A stretch of 5,439 nucleotides of DNA. It comes from Acidimicrobiales bacterium (GTDB lineage Bacteria > Actinomycetota > Acidimicrobiia > Acidimicrobiales > JABEUL01). The stretch is from the NCBI GenBank assembly GCA_013044465.1, contig JABEUL010000240.1, positions 1 through 5,439 of the forward strand, given 5' to 3'. Position 1 is the stretch's first letter. Each line of letters begins with the position of its first letter. The notes under the pieces are model-generated. The model saw only the letters and a list, made by a program, of their open reading frames with translations. It had not been told where the DNA came from and did not search any database. The position numbers and the translations under genes are program-made. Below, piece by piece: positions 1 through 5,125 of the stretch.

Positions 1-249
1 AACTACAACTTGTCCAGGGCAATTGGCAATTGCATCAATAGCGCCGTCGAAGCTGTCGTCATAGTACTTCTTGGCAATTCCAAGCGAAACAATCCATGGA
101 TTATCTAATAGTCGTTTCGCCCCCACAATCAGCTCGCATCTTTGGATTTTTGTTTTCAAATTTAATGCGAGATCTTCTAATTTGACAGAGGAGATGCCAA
201 TTATTGTTATTTGATTTTTGCCAGAGCCGGGATAATTAGTCTCAGGCAC
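1..249 (-). CDS. cbiE: Precorrin-6Y C5,15-methyltransferase, CbiE domain, N-terminal part (3' end beyond window)
   Basis: This is the first 83 codons of a gene that continues past the left edge. The product resembles the N-terminus of CbiE, or of the CbiE half of CobL, the SAM-dependent enzyme that methylates C5 and C15 of precorrin-6B (CbiE) and, in the fused CobL form, also decarboxylates. Visible evidence is a beta strand ITIIGI (14-19), the family-like ELIVGAKRLLD (39-49), and AIDAIANCPGQVVV (70-83), which leads toward the usual LASGDP motif outside the window. The start is taken as GTG at 249-247. It overlaps the cbiD stop by 8 nt and has AGAGG about 9 nt upstream inside cbiD, so translational coupling is likely. 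The glycine-rich SAM loop is unusual: GIGxDG is expected after the first strand, but GISSVK is present. Whether a CbiT domain follows cannot be seen. Confidence 0.85.
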   Translation of the reverse strand, partial: MPETNYPGSGKNQITIIGISSVKLEDLALNLKTKIQRCELIVGAKRLLDNPWIVSLGIAKKYYDDSFDGAIDAIANCPGQVVV

Positions 250-1372
250 TTGCTATAACCTCTTCACCTTCGAAGTCAACCATGATGACGTCTACTTCCA
301 TTTCGGGGCCGATAAAAGCTTCGCATGCGACTTTTGCCCGCTTACACAGCCATTCAAGAGGATCCCTGAAGTTCTCTTCGATACAAGTTTGGGCAAAGTG
401 GCGTGCAGTATTGGTCTCGGTTGCACTATTAACGATAACGACCGATGCACCTGTTTGTTTTGCTGCTTCTAGTAACAAGTTGGTATTGACATTTGTACGA
501 TGGAAATGTGTCATCATCACGCCGTCAGCGAGCTTTGATATTTTGCCGGCCATTGCAACAACTGTGACTTTAGTCATCCCCTTAGCACGCGATCTTTTGA
601 GGGCAACACCTGTGAAATCACCGACTTCGACAAATTGCACCGAAGTTGCTTCCCCAAACTTTGCCATGGCGGCTTTTTCACTTCTGTGACCTGTAACTAG
701 GTACATTTCTTTAACACCTTGAGCTCTTGCCACGTCAATCTGCTGGACTACTGAAGCTCTGTATGCAGCGGTTGAAAAGGGTTTCACTATTCCAGTCGTG
801 CCCAAGATGGAGATCCCCCCTATTATGCCGAGCCTCTCATTAGTTGTTTTCTCGGCCATTTCAATTCCTGCTGGTACTGAAATTGTTATGACTAATGGTT
901 TGTCACAAACCGAGGAAACTTCTTCAAGGATCATCTTTCTGGGCACCTTAGTAATGGATGGTTCACCAACCGGGATCCCAAGTCCAGCCAGAGTAACTAC
1001 TCCTAAGCCCTGACCTGCAGCAATGACAGTTTTGCCCGTACTATTTAGGCTCACGTGGACATTAATATGTGCTCCGTGGGTGCAGTCAGGGTCATCTCCG
1101 CCATCTTTCACTACCATTGCCGATCCAAGTTGTCCCTTTTCAATCCTGTCGTCAGAGTCCGGTTTTTCGACACGGAATGAAACAATTTGGGATGACGGGA
1201 GGGTTATGGCAATAGTGCTGGGTCTTGTTCCCTCGACAAGACTAAGTGCAGCGGCCTTGGCCGCAGCTGCAGCGCAACTGCCGGTAGTCCAGCCCTTTTT
1301 CAGACCCTTCCGCCTCATAGCGACTTCTTCGCTTAGTTCAGGCTCAAAAGGTACAGGGGTTTCAGGACTCAT
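242..1372 (-). CDS. cbiD: Cobalt-precorrin-5B C1-methyltransferase CbiD
   Basis: CbiD methylates C1 of cobalt-precorrin-5B with SAM to give cobalt-precorrin-6A. It is a cytoplasmic corrin-ring enzyme and belongs to its own fold family, unlike the other ring methylases. The 376-residue length is normal for the family. Hallmarks in order are GWTTGSCAAAAAKAA (27-41), KDGGDDPDCTHGAH (89-102), GLGVVTLAGLGIPVGEPS (122-139), the signature NERLGIIGGISILGTTGIV (178-196), LVTGHRSEKA (225-234), and GKISKLADGVMMTHFH (276-291). No truncation or frameshift is seen. The ATG at 1372-1370 overlaps the cobM 3' end by 11 nt and has AAGG 5 nt upstream within cobM, supporting this start and coupled translation. 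The downstream cbiE start overlaps its stop. CbiD stands in for CobF of the classical aerobic route; its presence alone does not prove oxygen-independent synthesis. Confidence 0.97.
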   Translation of the reverse strand: MSPETPVPFEPELSEEVAMRRKGLKKGWTTGSCAAAAAKAAALSLVEGTRPSTIAITLPSSQIVSFRVEKPDSDDRIEKGQLGSAMVVKDGGDDPDCTHGAHINVHVSLNSTGKTVIAAGQGLGVVTLAGLGIPVGEPSITKVPRKMILEEVSSVCDKPLVITISVPAGIEMAEKTTNERLGIIGGISILGTTGIVKPFSTAAYRASVVQQIDVARAQGVKEMYLVTGHRSEKAAMAKFGEATSVQFVEVGDFTGVALKRSRAKGMTKVTVVAMAGKISKLADGVMMTHFHRTNVNTNLLLEAAKQTGASVVIVNSATETNTARHFAQTCIEENFRDPLEWLCKRAKVACEAFIGPEMEVDVIMVDFEGEEVIASA

Positions 1373-2201
1373 TCACACCTTGTCCTGCAGGGATGCCTGT
1401 TGGCACGCCTGCCACAGTTCCAGGAGTGGAGCGCTTCCTATATCTGTGTGCGAACTGGGGATTGTAAAGATGGCTTCTCTTCTCACTTATCTGAGATAAA
1501 ACATCTCCTACTATGACCAATACTGTAGTCGTGGCTCCCATGTCTTTGATAGTTTCAGCCAATTTGCCGACTGAGGTAAGTACAAATTTTTCATCAGGCC
1601 AAGTGGCACGGTAGATTACGGCAGCTGGTGAGTCCTGGTCATAAATAGATGGCGGGTTCAAAAGCTTTTCTTGCAGTGCAACGGGTCTTGCTGCAGAAAG
1701 AAAAACAGCCATAGTGGCACCGGTTGAGGCAAAAGTTGCAATGTCTTCGGTCTCTGGCATGGATGCTTTGGTTCTAGTGGCCAAGCGGGTCATTACAACT
1801 GACTGAGAGAGACCTGGAATTGTAAGTTCCTTTCCCAATATTGCAGCACTTGCACTTACAGAAGTTACACCCGGGACTATTTCAAAATCCCTTTCATTTT
1901 GAATGCACCAGTCAATCTGTTCTTGCATTGCCCCATATATCGAAGGATCTCCTGAGTGCAGCCTTACTATTCGCGAACTTTGATGAGATTCATATATTTT
2001 TAAAACATCCTCAAGCGTCATTCCGGCAGAGTCATAAACCTGAGCATTTTTCGATCTATGTTCGAGGAGAGATTCAGGAACAAGTGAAGATGCCCAAATT
2101 ATTACATTTGCCTCACCAAGCCTTTTAGCACCACGAAGTGTTATGAGATCACTCGCACCAGGCCCGGCCCCAACAAAAGATATTAAGGTACTTTCTTCCA
2201 C
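1362..2201 (-). CDS. cobM: Precorrin-4 C11-methyltransferase CobM/CbiF
   Basis: This SAM-dependent tetrapyrrole methylase methylates C11 of (cobalt-)precorrin-4 to give (cobalt-)precorrin-5. The protein has 279 residues. Visible motifs are the N-terminal SAM loop VGAGPG (10-15), ANVIIWASSLV (31-41), the very characteristic RLHSGDPSIYGAMQEQ (80-95), IVPGVTSVSASAA (108-120), MPETED (148-153), TMAVFLSAARP (163-173), and the C-terminal SHLYNPQFAHRYR (243-255). RLHSGDPSIYG and the late LYxPxFxHxYR separate CobM/CbiF from the other ring methylases. The start is GTG at 2201-2199, 3 nt after the cobI stop. Only a weak purine run (AGAAGAAAG) precedes it, so coupling to cobI is likely; no better in-frame start precedes the SAM loop. 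Residues after about 258 form a Gly/Pro-rich tail of about 20 residues that also carries the cbiD ribosome-binding site. Confidence 0.97.
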   Translation of the reverse strand: MEESTLISFVGAGPGASDLITLRGAKRLGEANVIIWASSLVPESLLEHRSKNAQVYDSAGMTLEDVLKIYESHQSSRIVRLHSGDPSIYGAMQEQIDWCIQNERDFEIVPGVTSVSASAAILGKELTIPGLSQSVVMTRLATRTKASMPETEDIATFASTGATMAVFLSAARPVALQEKLLNPPSIYDQDSPAAVIYRATWPDEKFVLTSVGKLAETIKDMGATTTVLVIVGDVLSQISEKRSHLYNPQFAHRYRKRSTPGTVAGVPTGIPAGQGVNES

Positions 2202-2204
2202 TTT

Positions 2205-2957
2205 TTAACTTTCTTCTTTATTTTCGTGACGCACAGGCGGCACAATCATCGTAGCCAGGTAACCAACATCTCGGCCCTCAAATGCATCCACTGATCCCAA
2301 GAATTCACCGTCCATTCCAAGTTTCTCACCGGCAATGGACTCACTTAATCTATTCCTCTTTTTAAGCTCATCTATTATTGACGGAAACTCACGACCACCT
2401 TTGTAGATCACTACTGAAGTGTTGGCAGTGTCCAAAGCTTCTAACAGTTTTGTCTTGGAATTGTGTGCTGTGACTAAATAAAGAGCTTCTTCTTGATCGC
2501 TAAGCACCAGGGAAAACCTTGATGCTAATGCCTGAAAAGCCATGATTCCTGGAACAGTTTCAATGATAAGAGATGGGATGAGTTTTTTGATTTCAGCCGA
2601 AAAGGAAGTAAACGTCGAGTAGAGATGAGGATCCCCAAGTGTAATTAGTGCCACGTCGAGTCCTTCACGCAAACTAATGGCAATATTTTGCGCAGCGTCT
2701 CTGTATGCATTAGTTGAACTGCCATCCATTGGAATAATTACCCTGTCAATTGATACTTCAGATAGGTATCCCTCTTCAATTGCACGCAAAACCGTAGCTT
2801 CGGCCCTTCCTACTTCCAGGTTATTTGCACACGGTGCCACCACCCTAGCTGCCTCTTTTAAAGCTAGTATTGCTTCAACAGTCAGATATTTTGGTTCACC
2901 CGGACCTACTCCAATCCCAATTAATTTGCCAATTCGATCTGATGTGTTCTCTGACAT
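2205..2957 (-). CDS. cobI: Precorrin-2 C20-methyltransferase CobI/CbiL
   Basis: CobI/CbiL transfers a methyl group from SAM to C20 of precorrin-2 (CobI) or cobalt-precorrin-2 (CbiL), giving precorrin-3A. It is the first committed methylation of corrin synthesis. The protein has 250 residues, within the family range. Visible evidence is LIGIGVGPGEPKYLTVEA (12-29) as the SAM loop and following helix, PMDGSS (76-81), ITLGDPHLYSTFTSF (105-119), where GDPxxYSTF is typical of this subfamily, and VPGIMAFQALASR (135-147). VVIYKGGRE (182-190) and the basic stretch after it fit the C-terminal lobe. The ATG at 2957-2955 lies 4 nt after the cbiA stop, with a weak GTGGA upstream. The ending, KEES, is followed 3 nt later by the cobM GTG. 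The sequence cannot decide whether the metal is already inserted in its substrate. Confidence 0.95.
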   Translation of the reverse strand: MSENTSDRIGKLIGIGVGPGEPKYLTVEAILALKEAARVVAPCANNLEVGRAEATVLRAIEEGYLSEVSIDRVIIPMDGSSTNAYRDAAQNIAISLREGLDVALITLGDPHLYSTFTSFSAEIKKLIPSLIIETVPGIMAFQALASRFSLVLSDQEEALYLVTAHNSKTKLLEALDTANTSVVIYKGGREFPSIIDELKKRNRLSESIAGEKLGMDGEFLGSVDAFEGRDVGYLATMIVPPVRHENKEES

Positions 2958-2961
2958 AGCG

Positions 2962-4359
2962 TTATTCCACGTTATCTAAATATGCTTTAGCACTTTTTAC
3001 AAACTGCTCGGCAATATATGGGGTAGTTCCAATGTGGAGATGTAAAAAGCTCGCAAAGAGTCTGGGTGTGACAAAGCCTGTCACAGACATCCCACTTCTC
3101 CCAAATGAACTTGTGCCTGGGCCGGCTGGATCGGATGTGCTGTAGTGAAATTCGTGGCCCAAAAAAACCGTATCTTTAGCTCCTAGTGGAGAGTCATTTA
3201 AAAGTTTTACCCTCCTATAGCCTAGATTTAACTTCTTGCCAAAACTGCTTTCACAATTTATAGCTCCGACCATCTCTACGTCATCAAGCCGCTTTGAAAG
3301 GTATAAAAGGCCACCACACTCAGCCCAAATTGGAATACCACCCTCAGCAAGTGTCTTTATGGCTCTTTTCAGGGGTTCATTTTCACCTAGCTCATTGGCG
3401 TAAACTTCGGGAAATCCGCCACCGAATATTAAACCAGATAAGTTTTCTGGAAGTGACTCATCTGATGCCGGGTCAAATGGAATTAGTTCAGCACCAGCCT
3501 TTGTTAGCATCTCCAAGTTCTCTGGATAGTTAAATGAAAACGCTTTGCCCAAAGCGTAACCAATGCCAACTTTAGCTACTCCTTGGGGCCATTGAATCGG
3601 TGTCGACTGGACTCTTAGAGGTGCAGATGACTTTGCTATTGCTTCTAATTCCCCCAGATCTACAGAGCCAATAATATGGTTTTTTATTCTAGAGATCTTC
3701 TCTTTAATCTCAGAAGGATTTTCAATTACAGGAACTAATCCTAAATGGCGATCTTTTAGAGTCATTTCGGGATCCCTTTTGATGGCACCAATTACTGGAA
3801 TCCTAAGTGGCAAGAGGGCATTTCTAAGGGACGATTCGTGGGTATCTGAACCTACTTGGTTCAATATAATCCCTGCCACGTTTACCTCAGCACTCCACTT
3901 TGAAACTCCTTTAACCAAAGGCGCAATGGTTGAAGATATGGACCTTGCATCTACAACCAATATGACTGGTGACTTAGTAAGACTTGCCACATGGGCAGTT
4001 GAGCTTAATGGGACCTGGCCAATGGCGAAGTCAGTTTTTAATTCATCACGGTCGCGTTGAAGCTCTGTGCCGTCAAAAAGACCCATCGCACCTTCAATTA
4101 TCAAAAGATCACAGTCTCTAGAAGCGTTTTTGGCCAATTCGGTTATGTATTGTGGCCCCGAGATGAATGGGTCTAAGTTGCAGCTGGGCTTAGAAGTGGC
4201 TAACGAGTGGTAGGAAGGGTCGATGAAATCAGGCCCCACTTTGGCACTGGCCACTTTTAATCCCTTCGCCACAAAAGCGGCCATTAAACCGGTTGAAATG
4301 GTAGTTTTCCCGGCTCCCGATCCCAGTGCGGCTATTACTACCCTGGGTGCTAGGTACAT
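2962..4359 (-). CDS. cbiA: Cobyrinate a,c-diamide synthase CbiA/CobB
   Basis: This enzyme amidates the a and c carboxylates of cobyrinate (CbiA) or hydrogenobyrinate (CobB), using ATP and glutamine. The protein has 465 residues, close to the family's usual length. The N-terminal half is a DTBS-like ATP-binding domain: P-loop GSGAGKTT (13-20), KVGPDFIDPSYH (40-51), EGAMGLFDG (89-97), STAHVASLT (120-128), and LVVDARS (134-140). The C-terminal half is a class I glutamine amidotransferase: GGGFPEVYANEL (313-324), AECGGLLYL (346-354) with the probable nucleophile Cys348, GHEFHYS (401-407), and ASFLHLHIG (436-444) with the probable catalytic His440. All key residues are present. The ATG at 4359-4357 lies 2 nt after the cobO stop. 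The upstream signal is weak (AGAG about 8 nt away), so coupling to cobO is likely. It is distinguished from cobyric acid synthase CobQ by GLFDG, GHEFHYS and the length. Confidence 0.97.
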   Translation of the reverse strand: MYLAPRVVIAALGSGAGKTTISTGLMAAFVAKGLKVASAKVGPDFIDPSYHSLATSKPSCNLDPFISGPQYITELAKNASRDCDLLIIEGAMGLFDGTELQRDRDELKTDFAIGQVPLSSTAHVASLTKSPVILVVDARSISSTIAPLVKGVSKWSAEVNVAGIILNQVGSDTHESSLRNALLPLRIPVIGAIKRDPEMTLKDRHLGLVPVIENPSEIKEKISRIKNHIIGSVDLGELEAIAKSSAPLRVQSTPIQWPQGVAKVGIGYALGKAFSFNYPENLEMLTKAGAELIPFDPASDESLPENLSGLIFGGGFPEVYANELGENEPLKRAIKTLAEGGIPIWAECGGLLYLSKRLDDVEMVGAINCESSFGKKLNLGYRRVKLLNDSPLGAKDTVFLGHEFHYSTSDPAGPGTSSFGRSGMSVTGFVTPRLFASFLHLHIGTTPYIAEQFVKSAKAYLDNVE

Positions 4360-4361
4360 TT

Positions 4362-4886
4362 TTAATACTCTATTCCCTTTTTTGCTCGTATTCCCTGATC
4401 ATAAGCGTGTTTTATCTTTTTCATCTCTGTAACGGTATCGGCAATTTCAACTAGTTCCTCTGGGGCATTTCGACCTGTTATGACCACATTAGTCTTTGGA
4501 GCCCGATTAGAAATTGCCTCAATGACTTCTTCAATAGGCACCCAGCCATATGAAACGGCATAAGTGAGTTCATCTAGGATCAGAAGGTCATAGTTTCCCG
4601 ACGAAAGCTTTTCCTTGGCCACTAAAAATGCATGTTTTCCCTTGGCCACAGTTTCATCCATATCGGTTGACTCCCAAGTAAAACCGTCGCCTAGGGTGTG
4701 CCACTCAATATCAAGGTGTTCAGCCAGTTTGCGCTCGCCAACTTTCCATTTTCCGCTTTTCACGAATTGAATGACTCCAACCTTCCATCCTCTGGCCCAT
4801 GCCCTTCCCATGACCCCAAATGCAGCCGATGACTTGCCTTTGCCATGTCCAGTATTTAAAAGTACTATCGAATCAACCATACCCAT
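4362..4886 (-). CDS. cobO: Corrinoid ATP:cob(I)yrinic acid a,c-diamide adenosyltransferase CobO/CobA (BtuR family)
   Basis: The enzyme transfers the 5'-deoxyadenosyl group of ATP to the cobalt(I) of corrinoids. The protein has 174 residues. Evidence is the P-loop TGHGKGKSSAAFG (12-24), VIQFVKSGKWKVGE (38-51), GDGFTWES (66-73), LLILDELTYAV (101-111), and the C-terminal VVITGRNAPEELVEIADTVT (134-153) then KHAYDQGIRAKKGIEY (159-174). The KSxKWKVGE form is, from memory, common in actinobacterial homologues. It is shorter at the N-terminus than family members of about 190-200 residues, whose extra N-terminal segment helps cover the active site. Extension is blocked by an in-frame TAG at 4898-4896. 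The start is ATG 4886-4884 or possibly ATG 4880-4878. The 20 nt upstream contain no AGG, GGA or GAG, so the mRNA may be leaderless. This is the first gene of the minus-strand run, divergent from cobU. Confidence 0.97.
   Translation of the reverse strand: MGMVDSIVLLNTGHGKGKSSAAFGVMGRAWARGWKVGVIQFVKSGKWKVGERKLAEHLDIEWHTLGDGFTWESTDMDETVAKGKHAFLVAKEKLSSGNYDLLILDELTYAVSYGWVPIEEVIEAISNRAPKTNVVITGRNAPEELVEIADTVTEMKKIKHAYDQGIRAKKGIEY
4840..4868 (+). promoter_or_regulatory. Candidate sigma70-type promoter for the riboswitch-cobU transcript
   Basis: TTGCCA (4840-4845) and TACTAT (4863-4868) are separated by exactly 17 nt and match the -35 TTGACA in 5 of 6 and the -10 TATAAT in 4 of 6 positions. Transcription would begin near 4875, about 35-40 nt before the aptamer, which is a sensible position for a riboswitch leader. 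The site lies inside the first codons of the divergent cobO gene, so the match may be partly accidental. No competing pair of this quality was seen between it and the aptamer, although TAGTGT (4897-4902) could be a -10 on its own. Confidence 0.45.
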
Positions 4887-4892
4887 GCTTAG

Positions 4893-4898
4893 ACGCTA
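4893..4898 (-). promoter_or_regulatory. Candidate -10 element for a leaderless cobO transcript
   Basis: On the minus strand TAGCGT fits the TANNNT form of an extended-range -10 box, and its last base is followed by 6 nt before the cobO ATG. A transcript started at the usual distance would begin at or next to the A of that ATG. This matches the leaderless arrangement common in Actinobacteria and agrees with the missing Shine-Dalgarno. No convincing -35 is visible: TTCCCT at the expected distance is poor. The assignment rests on a short degenerate motif. Confidence 0.35.
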
Positions 4899-4910
4899 GT
4901 GTGTTTTATG

Positions 4911-5069
4911 TAGATCAGGGAACCCGGTGAGAATCCGGGGCTGTCCCGCAACAGTATCCGAGTAGTAAATCCCACATGCCACGGCCAAATTGGCGGGAAG
5001 GCGGGAGAAACGATGAGACGGAAGCCTGGAGACCTGAGCGGCATTTAGGAGAAGTGACGCGTGGACGTC
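4911..5069 (+). ncRNA. Cobalamin riboswitch (aptamer about 4911-5040, with L13 hairpin to 5069)
   Basis: This is an adenosylcobalamin-sensing leader on the cobU strand. P1 can form between CAGG (4916-4919) and CCTG (5033-5036). P3 is CCCGG (4923-4927) with CCGGG (4935-4939). P4 is CTGT (4941-4944) with ACAG (4951-4954). P5 is TCCC (4970-4973) with GGGA (5003-5006), enclosing the conserved TGCCAC (4977-4982) and GGGAAGG (4995-5001). The B12 box lies at about 5020-5036, GGAAGCCTGGAGACCTG, differing from the textbook box mainly by T where A or C is usual after AGCC. Downstream, GACG/CGTC (5056-5059, 5066-5069) form the L13 hairpin whose loop can kiss L5. By family knowledge, ligand binding reduces expression of the downstream gene, here cobU. 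No such element reads toward cobO. Confidence 0.94.
5056..5069 (+). promoter_or_regulatory. P13/L13 regulatory hairpin of the riboswitch
   Basis: GACG (5056-5059) and CGTC (5066-5069) form a 4-bp stem with the 6-nt loop CGTGGA. The loop bases CGTGG (5060-5064) are perfectly complementary to CCACG (4979-4983) in the conserved L5 region of the aptamer. This is the expected L5-L13 kissing interaction of class I cobalamin riboswitches. It lies 17-20 nt beyond P1. Confidence 0.7.
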
Positions 5070-5123
5070 GAAAATTGTAGCTTTTTGAATTTACTGGCTT
5101 TCCCCAGCCAGAGGCAGGCGTAG
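5061..5123 (+). CDS. Possible 20-codon leader ORF ending 2 nt before cobU
   Basis: A GTG at 5061-5063 opens a 20-codon frame closed by TAG at 5121-5123, two bases before the cobU ATG. AGGAG at 5047-5051 lies 9 nt upstream of this GTG, which is a better Shine-Dalgarno than most in the window. The GTG itself sits in the L13 loop, so kissing with L5 would hide it. The peptide begins VDVENCSF and resembles nothing I recognise. It has no run of a single amino acid suggesting attenuation. It may be real with coupling to cobU, or it may be a chance frame, with the AGGAG simply a ribosome-accessible site in the regulatory joint. Confidence 0.3.
   Translation: MDVENCSFLNLLAFPSQRQA
5094..5118 (+). promoter_or_regulatory. 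cobU translation-initiation region: hairpin next to the Shine-Dalgarno
   Basis: CTGGCT (5094-5099) and AGCCAG (5106-5111) form a 6-bp hairpin with loop TTCCCC, immediately followed by the ribosome-binding sequence GAGGCAGG (5111-5118), which is 7 nt from the cobU ATG. There is no U-run after the stem, so it is not an intrinsic terminator. Its position suggests control of translation. TGGCT can alternatively pair with a second AGCCA at 5122-5126, which includes the A of the start codon. Confidence 0.5.
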
Positions 5124-5125
5124 CC

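Noticed and set aside
282..689. Plus-strand open frame of 135 codons
   Set aside because: It is entirely opposite cbiD, without a recognisable domain or a ribosome-binding site, so it is a shadow frame.
1240..1290. GCAGCTGCAGC-like repeat and palindromes
   Set aside because: They are a consequence of consecutive alanine codons in the conserved CbiD motif, not an independent repeat or operator.
1023..1499. Plus-strand open frame of 158 codons
   Set aside because: It runs opposite to the well-conserved cbiD and cobM genes. Its Ala/Ser-rich product reflects the reverse complement of the alanine-rich CbiD N-terminus.
5054..5080. Upstream GTG at 5054 in frame with cobU, suggesting an N-terminal extension
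   Set aside because: The frame is closed by TAG at 5078-5080, and AGGAG lies too close for initiation there; the ATG at 5126 has its own well-spaced ribosome-binding site.
5094..5111. Intrinsic terminator before cobU
   Set aside because: The hairpin is followed by GAGGCAGGCG, not by a U-run, and the T-rich stretch (5082-5086) lies before it instead of after. It fits a translational element better.
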